A stretch of DNA of 14,343 nucleotides from Enterobacteriaceae bacterium (lineage in GTDB: Bacteria > Pseudomonadota > Gammaproteobacteria > Enterobacterales > Enterobacteriaceae): NCBI GenBank assembly GCA_022712475.1, contig JALAGK010000517.1, positions 1 through 14,343 on the forward strand. Direction: 5' to 3'. How positions within the stretch are numbered: the first letter of the stretch is position 1; every line of letters begins with the position of its first letter. A model generated the notes under the pieces. That model had not been told where the DNA came from. It ran no database searches and saw only the letters and a list, made by a program, of their open reading frames with translations. This document shows positions 7,902 to 14,269 of this stretch, piece after piece. The position numbers were made by a program, and so were the translations under genes.

Positions 7902-9602
7902 ATGACACACAAGCATGTAATCGGTATTGATCTCGGGACCACTAACAGTGCGGTGAGCCTGTGGCTGAACGGGCACGCGCAGTTGGTGGCGAATGCGCAG
8001 GGCAAGTTACTGACACCGTCTGTTGTGGGGCTTGATGACAGCGGCAACATCCTCATTGGTGAGAGTGCCCGCCAGCGGCTGCAAAGCCACCCTCATCTCA
8101 CTCAGGCCAGCTTCAAACGTTATATGGGGTCAGAAGCACAGCTTATGCTGGGCACGCAGCGTTTTCGCGCCGAAGAACTCTCGGCGCTACTGCTGCGCCA
8201 GCTTAAGCAGGATGCAGAAAGCGCGCTGGGTGAGCACGTGCACGACGCGGTGATTACCGTTCCTGCTTATTTCAACGAGATCCAGCGCCGGGCGGTGAAG
8301 ACTGCGGGCGAACTTGCTGGCCTGAACGTGGTGCGCCTGCTTAACGAACCTACCGCCGCCTCGCTGGCCTTTGGCCTGCTGGAGAACCGCGAGCAAAAAT
8401 ACCTGACATTCGATTTGGGCGGCGGCACGTTTGACGTCTCGATTATTGATATGTTTGAGGGCGTAGTAGAAGTGCGCGCCAGCAGCGGCGATGTGATGCT
8501 GGGCGGGGATGACTTTACCGAGGCCATTTGTCAGTGGATGCTCGACCAGCACCCGGCGTTGCGCCAACGTTTGCCTGAGCTTAAGCCCGCGCTACATGCG
8601 CAGGCCGAGCAGCTAAAATGTGCTCTTAGTTCTGGTAATAGCGCCAGTGCAGCACTCGAGTGGCAGGGCCAGACCTGGCGCTGGACCCTTGATGAAGCAG
8701 CGCTTGCGGAGTACTGCCGCCCGTTACTGGAGCGCCTGCAACAGCCGGTGCAGCAGGCGCTGCATGATGCACGTTTTTCCCTTCACGATCTTGACCACGT
8801 TTTGCTGGTTGGCGGTGCCACGCGTATGCCGCTGGTGCGCCAGACGGTGGCACGCCTGTTTGGCCGTTTCCCTCGTCACGATCTTAACCCTGACGAAGCC
8901 GTAGCGCTGGGTGCGGGTGTACAGGCGGGCATGGTCATGGCCGACGTGGCGGTTGAAGACATTGTGCTGACGGACGTTATGCCGTTCTCACTGGGCGTAG
9001 AGGTGGTGAAGCAGCAATACGGGCAGATTGAGGATGGTTTTTTCCTGCCGCTTATCGAGCGCAACACGTTCCTGCCCGTCAGTAAAATGAAAAGCGTGAG
9101 CACGGTCTATAACAACCAGAGCCAGGTGGAGCTGAAGGTATATCAGGGTGAAGGACGGCGGGTGAAAGACAACATCCTGCTCGGTGAGATGACGGTGAGC
9201 GTACCACCGCGCCCGGCGGGTGAGGTATCTCTGGAGATTCGTTTTACCTACACGCTGGACGGCCTGCTGGAGGTGGAGTGCAGTCAGGGAGAAGGCGTGG
9301 AGGCTGCACGCCTGGTGATAGAAAAAACGCCGGGGCAGATGAGCGAGCAGCAGATAGCAGAGAGCCTGCAACGGTTGGCGGCGCTTAAGCAGCACCCGCG
9401 TGACCGGGCAGAGAACCGCGCGCTGCTGGCGCGAGGGGCAAAGCTATACAGCTTCTTGCTGGGCGACGAGCGGGCGTGGGTGGATGAGGTAATGAGCGCC
9501 TTTGAGCACGCGCTGGATAGCCAGGATGCGCGCATTATCAGCCAGATGCGCGAGCAGGTGGAGCAGGCGTTGAGCCGCTTTGAAAACGGAGTGCCACAAT
9601 GA
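7902..9602 (+). CDS. hscC: Hsp70-family chaperone HscC
   Basis: This 566-residue DnaK-like ATPase belongs to the short HscC branch (E. coli HscC has 556 residues; this one looks clearly diverged). Hsp70 nucleotide-binding signatures are present: phosphate-1 GIDLGTTNS (residues 8-16), NEPTAAS (148-154), phosphate-2 DLGGGTFDVS (171-180), and adenosine-site LLVGGATRMPLV (301-312). The substrate-binding beta domain begins near residue 380 (ERNTFLPVSK) and a short helical lid ends the protein, without the C-terminal EEVD-like tail of DnaK. The start follows a strong AGGGAGG (7891-7897). It overlaps the J-domain gene by 4 bp (ATGA), so the two are coupled and the downstream protein is its presumed partner. 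In E. coli this pair lies elsewhere, in the ybe region. Confidence 0.92.
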   Translation: MTHKHVIGIDLGTTNSAVSLWLNGHAQLVANAQGKLLTPSVVGLDDSGNILIGESARQRLQSHPHLTQASFKRYMGSEAQLMLGTQRFRAEELSALLLRQLKQDAESALGEHVHDAVITVPAYFNEIQRRAVKTAGELAGLNVVRLLNEPTAASLAFGLLENREQKYLTFDLGGGTFDVSIIDMFEGVVEVRASSGDVMLGGDDFTEAICQWMLDQHPALRQRLPELKPALHAQAEQLKCALSSGNSASAALEWQGQTWRWTLDEAALAEYCRPLLERLQQPVQQALHDARFSLHDLDHVLLVGGATRMPLVRQTVARLFGRFPRHDLNPDEAVALGAGVQAGMVMADVAVEDIVLTDVMPFSLGVEVVKQQYGQIEDGFFLPLIERNTFLPVSKMKSVSTVYNNQSQVELKVYQGEGRRVKDNILLGEMTVSVPPRPAGEVSLEIRFTYTLDGLLEVECSQGEGVEAARLVIEKTPGQMSEQQIAESLQRLAALKQHPRDRAENRALLARGAKLYSFLLGDERAWVDEVMSAFEHALDSQDARIISQMREQVEQALSRFENGVPQ

Positions 9603-10987
9603 ATATCTGGCAGATTCTGGGAACAGAGCCGACCGACGAGGTCGCGAAAATTCGCCGTGCTTACGCGCAGCAATTGAAACAGCACAGGCCAGACAACAAC
9701 CCACAGGGCTACCAACGGTTACGCGAAGCCTTCGAGCAGGCAAAAGCAATGGCTGAAAGCGGGCTGCTGGCGGTGCAGAAAGAGTGTGCAGATGAGACTA
9801 CGGCTACAGAAGATATTGTCACTCACCCTGAGTCTGGGTTTGCAGCTGAGACTGGAAGTGAAGAGTTCTGTACTGCACCTGAGCAGAGCGCGGAGCCTTT
9901 GGCCGGGGAGTTACCCGCGTGCGAACCGGTATGGACGGCGGCAGAGATTAGCGAACTGGCTGATAAGCTTGCAGACAGCGAAGTACGCGGTGCTGCGGCA
10001 TTGGAAGCACTGTGGAGCCGGGTGGCGCGCAGCGGTTCGCTTGCGCAACAGCAGCTGTTCCATCAGGCGCTTGGCCGGGCGCTGGCAGCATTACCAGGGC
10101 TGACCGAAGGGCTACTTGAGAGTGTGTCAGCCCGCCTCGACTGGGGGCTGGATGAATACGAATCCGCGCGCGTGCTTGGCCCGCAGATAGTGGCAGCGCT
10201 TGAGGATCAGCTACGCGAGACCGAACTAGCCCGCGGCAGGAAGCAGCTTAAGGTGGAAAGCGAGTCCGGTAGCTTTTTGCAGCGTATCTCTAACCGCCTG
10301 CTGCAAAGCGAGCGGCGCTCGGTACCGTTCTGGATGCGGCTGGTGCCGGGCTTGGTGCAAGAGACCACGCAGCAGGTGAACCGCCTGTCTCACTATTACC
10401 CGGAATTGCTCAACCGGCTGAACCCGGTGCTGGTGAGCTATGTGCTACAGCCGCGGCTGGCGGTGAGTTGGGCGGGTATTTTTTTGTGCCTGTTCTGGGG
10501 GGCGATTTTCCTGCTGGTACTGCCTGCTCCGGGTGTGCAAAGCAACAGTCTTAAACGTATGGCTATGGCTGTGTTTTTCTTTTTGTTTGTGCGTGATGCG
10601 ATGTGGCTGGGGCTGTCGCGTTGGGGGACGCTACTTTCGTATTATTTAACTCTGGAATACATCGTTTCAATCCTTGGCGCGCTGATGGGGGCGACGCTTG
10701 TCTTTGGCGTAGCGTGGGGACTGGTCACATCAACGGAAACCGGTGGCAAAGAGTTGATGGCAGGCAGTGCGTTAGTTTTCACGTTTCTTATCTACTGGTG
10801 GTGCTGGCCAAAAGACGAGCCACTTATCCGCAAGCCCGGCGAGATGCTTGGCCGTCTGTTTGCTAGCCCGTGGCGCGTGTTGAAAGGGCTGGGATTTCCC
10901 TTACCAGGCATCGTCATTGTGCCACTCTACTTCCTGTTGTGGTTTATTGTGATGCTGGCGCTGGTAAGGCAACTGTCATTGACCTGA
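9599..10987 (+). CDS. membrane-anchored J-domain co-chaperone, DjlB/DjlC-like
   Basis: This 462-residue protein begins with a short J domain (residues 1-50, starting MNIWQILGTEPTDEVAKIRR) with the helix-II RRAYAQQLK and RLREAFEQ patterns. The canonical HPD loop appears as His29-Arg30-Pro31-Asp32, with one residue inserted. A linker of about 60 acidic residues and a soluble helical region (about 112-280) follow. The C-terminal 180 residues are membrane-embedded, with hydrophobic stretches near 290-310, 321-341, 346-377, 387-404 and 433-456. Length and layout fit E. coli DjlB (about 475) and DjlC (about 483), which stimulate HscC. The ATG at 9599 overlaps the hscC stop and has CGGAG 7 nt upstream. 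Which of DjlB or DjlC is closer I cannot decide, so no symbol is given. It probably recruits HscC to the inner membrane. Confidence 0.82.
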   Translation: MNIWQILGTEPTDEVAKIRRAYAQQLKQHRPDNNPQGYQRLREAFEQAKAMAESGLLAVQKECADETTATEDIVTHPESGFAAETGSEEFCTAPEQSAEPLAGELPACEPVWTAAEISELADKLADSEVRGAAALEALWSRVARSGSLAQQQLFHQALGRALAALPGLTEGLLESVSARLDWGLDEYESARVLGPQIVAALEDQLRETELARGRKQLKVESESGSFLQRISNRLLQSERRSVPFWMRLVPGLVQETTQQVNRLSHYYPELLNRLNPVLVSYVLQPRLAVSWAGIFLCLFWGAIFLLVLPAPGVQSNSLKRMAMAVFFFLFVRDAMWLGLSRWGTLLSYYLTLEYIVSILGALMGATLVFGVAWGLVTSTETGGKELMAGSALVFTFLIYWWCWPKDEPLIRKPGEMLGRLFASPWRVLKGLGFPLPGIVIVPLYFLLWFIVMLALVRQLSLT

Positions 10988-11127
10988 TTAGTTGTGTAAG
11001 CGGTGTGGATAGAGGTGAGAGGGGGCTGGAAAGAGGGCGCTTTTCATAAAATGCGGCAACCGGACGCTTGCACGGATGCATTACGCTGCTTTTTTCAGCA
11101 CTTAGCGTGTGACCGCGATGGCTTATC

Positions 11128-11155
11128 TTGCATGGTGATAAGCGATGGGTATAAT
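11128..11155 (+). promoter_or_regulatory. promoter of tRNA-Leu (leuX)
   Basis: A perfect TATAAT (11150-11155) is preceded at 16 bp by TTGCAT (11128-11133). The start would be near 11162, leaving a 25-nt 5' leader before the mature tRNA at 11187. The -10 call is strong; the -35 is only half-matched. Confidence 0.6.
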
Positions 11156-11186
11156 ACCTTCGCTTACCGCAATCCCTTCATACAGT

Positions 11187-11271
11187 GCCGAAGTGGCGAA
11201 ATCGGTAGACGCAGTTGATTCAAAATCAACCGTAGAAATACGTGCCGGTTCGAGTCCGGCCTTCGGCACCA
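11187..11271 (+). tRNA. leuX: tRNA-Leu, anticodon CAA
   Basis: This 85-nt tRNA reads UUG codons. The acceptor stem GCCGAAG pairs with CTTCGGC before the encoded discriminator A and CCA end (11269-11271). The anticodon stem GTTGA/TCAAC encloses the loop TTCAAAA with CAA at 11221-11223. A long variable arm typical of class II tRNAs and the T arm (GCCGG TTCGAGT CCGGC) follow. As I recall, it is identical to E. coli leuX. This gene is a classic integration site for genomic islands, and an integrase remnant follows 150 bp downstream. Confidence 0.97.
11249..11271 (+). other. presumed attachment site core at the 3' end of leuX
   Basis: P4-type integrases recombine within the 3' end of the tRNA, from the T loop to CCA. 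With the integrase remnant directly downstream, this end would be attL. I searched the rest of the window by eye for a second copy of this segment (attR) and found none, so the right junction is outside the window or lost. Confidence 0.5.
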
Positions 11272-11289
11272 TTAGTACTTCCAAGACCA

Positions 11290-11365
11290 TCCGAGAAAGT
11301 CCACTAAAGCCTTTAAAATCAATGCTTTCAGTGATTTTTCCGTCCCGAGTCGTCCGAGGTAGTCC
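11290..11365 (+). repeat. direct repeats between leuX and the integrase, possible integrase arm sites
   Basis: TCCGAGAAAGTCC (11290-11302) recurs 63 bp later as TCCGAGGTAGTCC (11353-11365), with a third degraded copy, CCCGAGTCGTCC, beginning at 11344. Short direct repeats between a tRNA and a P4-type integrase commonly are arm-type binding sites of the integrase. The function here is inferred from position only. Confidence 0.4.
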
Positions 11366-11421
11366 GTTGAAATCCGGATGTCATTGGGGGCATCTTAACT
11401 TCGATTAGAAATGTGCCCCAT

Positions 11422-12172
11422 ATGAAGCTCAACGCCAGACAGGTCGAGACCGCAAAGCCAAAAGACAAAACCATACAAAATGGCCGATGACGGCGGTTTG
11501 TATCTCGAGGTTTCGGCTAGGGGGTCTAAATACTGGCGCATGAAATACAGACGCCCCTCAGACAAAAAAGAGGATCGCCTCACTTTTGGTGTTTGGCCTA
11601 CTGTGACGCTTGCTCAGGCAAGAGCAAAGCGCGACGAAGCTAAGAAGCTGTTAGTACAGGGCATTGACCCAAAAGCCGAACAAAAAGAAGCTCAGGCTGA
11701 GAATTCGGGGGCATATACTTTCGAAACCATTGCCCGTGAATGGCATGCCAGTAACAAGCGCTGGAGTGAAGACCATCGTTCACGCGTTCTTCGCTATCTT
11801 GAGCTTTATATCTTCCCTCATATCGGTTCGTCCGACATTCGCCAGCTCAAAACTAGTCACCTGTTAGCCCCAATTAAAAAAGTTGATGCCAGTGGTAAGC
11901 ATGACGTAGCTCAACGCCTGCAGCAGCGCGTGACGGCCATAATGCGTTATGCAGTACAGAACGATTACATCGACTCAAATCCAGCCAGTGATATGGCCGG
12001 TGCGTTACCTACAACCAAAGCACGACACTATCCAGCTTTACCCTCTAGCCGCTTCCCTGAGTTTCTTGCTCGTCTTGCCGCATATCGTGGCCGTGTAATG
12101 ACACGCATCGCGATTGAGCTTTCCTTACTAACTTTTGTGCGCTCCAGTGAGTTACGTTTCGTGCGATGGGAT
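11422..12172 (+). pseudogene. P4-family tyrosine recombinase (island integrase), frameshifted and truncated by an IS
   Basis: The original start is ATG 11422, giving MKLNARQVETAKPKDKT. Then one extra base near 11470-11473 breaks the frame: the expected KT-Y-K-M becomes KT-I-Q and meets a TGA at 11488. From 11474 the next frame continues as a typical P4 integrase: the N-terminal arm-binding domain (DGGLYLEV, GSKYWRMKYR, LTFGVWP, QARAKRDEAKKLL), then a core-binding domain, up to the catalytic arginine of FVRSSELR. After RFVRWD the IS begins at 12173. The His-x-x-Arg box and the tyrosine, about 160 residues, are absent and do not reappear beyond the IS. It is therefore doubly inactivated. An internal ATG at 11480 could yield an N-terminally trimmed fragment, but not a recombinase. 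Base composition is visibly lower in GC than the core genes, as expected for an island remnant. Confidence 0.85.
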
Positions 12173-12210
12173 TGTAAGCACACCCGTTTTAGTTCCACGC
12201 ACTTTTGAGA
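12173..12210 (+). repeat. right terminal inverted repeat of the IS
   Basis: This begins TGTAAGCACACCCG and ends CACTTTTGAGA. It aligns with the other end (13340-13379 read on the minus strand), which begins TGTAAGTATCCCTG and ends CACTTTTAGAGA. The repeat is imperfect, as is usual for the family. Confidence 0.75.
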
Positions 12211-13033
12211 GTTCCGGTTTTTCAGCCATCAGCCGGTACTCTTCCGGCGTCAGGTTGTTCAGGGATTCATGAGGCCGCTCGTTGTTATATTCCATCAGCC
12301 AGCGCTCGGTAATTTCCCGTGCTTCATTCAGTGTTCTTAACAGGTAAAAATCCAGGATTTCTGTCCGGTATGTTCGGTTGAACCGTTCTTATAAAAGCAT
12401 TCTGTGTCGGCTTACCCGGCTTGATAAATTTGAGCTGTACGTCATGTTCTTCGGCCCATTGTGCCAGCACCAGTGAGACCAGTTCTGGTCCGTTGTCCAT
12501 CCGCATTTTCAGCGGGTAGCCGCGGTTTGCCACGATCCTGTCCAGCACCCGGATGACTCGCTGAGCCGGGATATTCAGGTCGATTTCTATCGCCAGTGCT
12601 TCACGATTAAAATCATCCACCACATTGAAGGTCCGGAAGCGTCTGCCGCAGACCAACGCGTCGTGCATAAAATCGATGGACCCGCTCTGGTTTAACGCTT
12701 GCGGCGTCACCAGTGGTGCTGGATTACGCACTGGCAGCCGCTGCTTTCCCTTGCGACGAAAATTCAGTTTCAGCAGGCAGTAAATTCGGTGTACACGTTT
12801 ATGGTTCCAGATCTTGCCCTGCCTGCGCAGCAGCTGGAACAGCTTCTTAAAACCGTATCGCGGATAGCGTTCTGCCAGTTCAGTCAGCGCGTGGATCACT
12901 GGTTCATCACGCCGGGTATCGGGCTGATAAAAATACACCGTCCTGCTCAGTGATAACGTCCTGCAGGCCTGGCGTAAACTCATGGCAAATTGTGCCGTCA
13001 GATAGCTGACGAGCTCCCGCTTTATCGCTGGTT

Positions 13034-13300
13034 TTAAAGCTTTTTTTCGATAACGTCTTTCAGGGCCCGACATTCAAGGCTGAGATCGGCAAACATCTGT
13101 TTGAGACGACGATTTTCGTCCTCAGGGTCTTTCATCTTTTTGATATCAGAAGCTTCCATCCCGCCGTATTTTGCTTTCCAGTTGTAGTACGAAGCCTCAG
13201 ATATTCCCGCTTCGCGGCAGACATCTTTGACGGTCCGGCCCGCTTCTACGGACTTCAGTACGGTGATGATCTGGTGCTCGGTGAATCGGGCTTTACGCAT
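13034..13300 (-). CDS. IS3-family transposase subunit OrfA
   Basis: This 88-residue helix-turn-helix protein starts at ATG 13300 (MRKARFTEHQIITVLK), preceded by GAGGAG. It has the HTH (VKDVCREAGISEASYYNWK) and a coiled coil or leucine zipper (DENRRLKQMFADLSLECRALKDVIEKK). An upstream in-frame ATG at 13321 would add seven residues. Near its 3' end lies the heptamer A AAA AAG (13046-13040), the classic -1 slippery site used to make OrfAB. It appears intact, but its partner orfB is broken. Confidence 0.88.
   Translation of the reverse strand: MRKARFTEHQIITVLKSVEAGRTVKDVCREAGISEASYYNWKAKYGGMEASDIKKMKDPEDENRRLKQMFADLSLECRALKDVIEKKL
13040..13046 (-). promoter_or_regulatory. programmed -1 frameshift heptamer of the IS
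   Basis: On the minus strand A AAA AAG lies in the orfA frame as GAA-AAA-AAG, two codons before the leucine and stop of orfA. This is the canonical X XXY YYZ arrangement by which IS3-family elements shift into orfB. Confidence 0.8.
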
Positions 13301-13339
13301 GGCGATCTCCTCAGGGGACATAATCAGTATGTCGGAAGA

Positions 13340-13379
13340 TCTCTAAAAGTGAATGGTTCGTTTTGCAGGGATACTTACA
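13340..13379 (-). repeat. left terminal inverted repeat of the IS
   Basis: Read on the minus strand this begins TGTAAGTATCCCTG, upstream of orfA, and ends CACTTTTAGAGA. It is the partner of 12173-12210. The sequence immediately outside is CCAG, not a copy of the GGAT at the other side. Confidence 0.75.
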
Positions 13380-13502
13380 CCAGCGGCGAGACTGGTACTT
13401 GATAATCAGGCTCTCCAGCACTTCCCTGACAATCGCCTGCTCGTTCTCGGGTAGCTGAGAACCTGTCAGAGCACAGGCAGCATATTTATGGGCGGGATGA
13501 GA
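13380..13502 (-). pseudogene. fragment of an unidentified coding sequence, cut by the IS
   Basis: On the minus strand a reading frame giving about 40 residues (from roughly SHPAHKYAAC through LPENEQAIVREVLESL to KYQSRRW) runs straight into the IS end at 13379. The helical, charged ending with a final basic RRW recalls C-terminal tails of small XRE-type regulators, but this is only an impression. No start codon or ribosome-binding site is visible, and upstream the frame enters the terminator at 13518-13544, so neither end is original. It may be what is left of an island gene after an IS-linked deletion. Confidence 0.3.
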
Positions 13503-13517
13503 GCGGATACCAGATAC

Positions 13518-13544
13518 AAAAAAAGGACAGGCCTGAGCCTGTCC
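13518..13544 (-). terminator. strong rho-independent terminator of the zinc-ribbon operon
   Basis: GGACAGGC (13525-13532) and GCCTGTCC (13537-13544) form a perfect 8-bp GC-rich stem with a 4-nt loop. On the minus strand it is followed by seven T's (13524-13518). It lies 27 bp after the stop of the zinc-ribbon gene. Confidence 0.9.
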
Positions 13545-13571
13545 AAAGCACAACAACCGCTCATTACTTCG

Positions 13572-13871
13572 TTAATTACTCCCTTGCGCTGCATTCACTT
13601 CTTTGCCGCACTTGCTGCAAAACCCGGCCATGGGGGACAGCATCTGCTTGCAGTTGCTGCACTGCGCAATCAGCGCGCCGCCGCAGCTGGCGCAAAAGCG
13701 GGCGTCGTGATCGTTCGCACGTTGGCAATGGGGGCAAGCCTGTGGGGGCACCTGGGTGCCATGTCGGTTGTAGCCATGGCCGCCGTGGTTTTTCCCCGAG
13801 CCATAGTGCCCGTGTCCACCGTAGCCGCCGTAGTTAGCACCGTGACCAGAAAGATATCTGAAGATACTCAT
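13572..13871 (-). CDS. Gly/His-rich double zinc-ribbon protein
   Basis: This is a 99-residue protein I do not recognise by name. Residues 9-38 are rich in Gly, His, Tyr and Asn, with six histidines (10, 20, 22, 29, 32, 37). Residues 46-88 carry four Cys-x2-Cys knuckles: CPHC (46-49), CASC (60-63), CSNC (71-74) and CSKC (85-88). They make two treble-clef or zinc-ribbon units, one Zn each. No signal peptide or membrane segment is seen, so it is probably cytoplasmic. I chose ATG 13871, which has AGGAGA 6 nt upstream; an ATG 15 bp earlier lies inside that site's context. The stop of the upstream DUF1471-type gene (TGA at 13875-13873) is one base before it, so they are translationally coupled. With a ZntR-type promoter in front, a zinc-binding or zinc-sensing role is likely but unproven. 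Confidence 0.85.
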   Translation of the reverse strand: MSIFRYLSGHGANYGGYGGHGHYGSGKNHGGHGYNRHGTQVPPQACPHCQRANDHDARFCASCGGALIAQCSNCKQMLSPMAGFCSKCGKEVNAAQGSN

Positions 13872-13872
13872 A

Positions 13873-14223
13873 TCAACTCTCCTCATCCTGCGCTGGGTTT
13901 GCTGTGCCTACATTAAGTGCTGGCGTATAGGTTGCAGCGTTAGCGCTCCAGCTGCTGTTTTCCATCATTTGCAGTCGCGTTACCCGATAAAACCCATCAC
14001 CTTGCTGCTCAACACGCTCACGCACTTCCTTAAGCGCCTCTTCCGACGTGCCACGATAATTGGTCAGAGAAATATCGCCTGTGTGGCGATATGCCTTGCT
14101 TTGCGCCTCCTGAGAGGTCAGCTCTGTTACGCTGGGCTGACTGGGGAGAGTGGTCGCGGCCCATGCTGGCAACACCAGGCTTTGGGCCAGCAAAGCAATC
14201 ATTAACATTTGGCCTTTTTTCAT
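13873..14223 (-). CDS. exported DUF1471 (YhcN/BhsA-like) small protein
   Basis: This 116-residue protein has a clear Sec signal peptide: MKKGQMLM, a hydrophobic core, then LPAWA with likely cleavage after Ala22. After a Thr/Ser/Pro/Gln-rich linker, residues 45-101 resemble the DUF1471 fold of YhcN, BhsA and YdgH: GDISLTNYRGTSEEALKEV, then a helix, GDGFYRVTRLQ, and a last strand SWSANAATYTPA. Members of that family are periplasmic or surface proteins induced by acid, peroxide, copper and other stresses. The start at 14223 follows GAGGAG 9 nt upstream. It is first in a two-gene unit with the zinc-ribbon gene and lies about 50 bp downstream of the ZntR-like promoter. Assignment to DUF1471 is by pattern only; no specific function can be given. 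Confidence 0.75.
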   Translation of the reverse strand: MKKGQMLMIALLAQSLVLPAWAATTLPSQPSVTELTSQEAQSKAYRHTGDISLTNYRGTSEEALKEVRERVEQQGDGFYRVTRLQMMENSSWSANAATYTPALNVGTANPAQDEES

Positions 14224-14269
14224 CGCTTGTTACTCCTCATGGGATCCCTCTGCGGGATTGAATGAGGCA

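Larger units (their letters stand above)
12173..13073 (-). pseudogene. IS3-family transposase orfB with frameshift at the catalytic Glu
   Basis: The reading frame runs from 13073 (the true start is by -1 frameshifting from orfA, near 13040) through a helix-turn-helix region and an rve catalytic core. The first Asp is in SIDFMHD (residue 134 of this frame) and the second in MRMDNGPEL (193). At codon 229, directly after KPTQNAFI, an extra A at about 12389 changes the expected GAA CGG TTC to AGA ACG GTT. The frame then runs off and stops at 12324. Removing that base restores the typical ERFNRTYRTEIL and later ERPHESLNNLTPEEY. The missing residue is the third member of the DDE triad, so the protein is dead. 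In the restored frame no stop occurs before the element's end; the first is at 12152-12154, in the interrupted integrase gene. Confidence 0.82.
12173..13379 (-). mobile_element. IS3-family insertion sequence, IS407/IS51-like, inactivated
   Basis: The element is 1207 bp, with orfA and orfB read on the minus strand. Both ends start TGTAAG and form imperfect terminal inverted repeats of about 38-40 bp. OrfA is a small helix-turn-helix protein; orfB is a DDE transposase with the HTH_21 and rve pattern of the IS3 family. The organisation and sequence (MRKARFTEHQI start, NAFI) fit the IS407/IS51 side of the family; I cannot name the exact IS. Flanks are GGAT before and CCAG after, so there is no target duplication. 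The left end sits inside the integrase gene. Confidence 0.88.

Noticed and set aside
11040..11100. Possible terminator after the J-domain gene ending in six T's
   Set aside because: I could only form a stem of about five pairs with wobble and a very long loop; not convincing.
11145..11408. Plus-strand reading frame of 87 codons through leuX
   Set aside because: It overlaps the tRNA and its promoter entirely; it is a chance frame.
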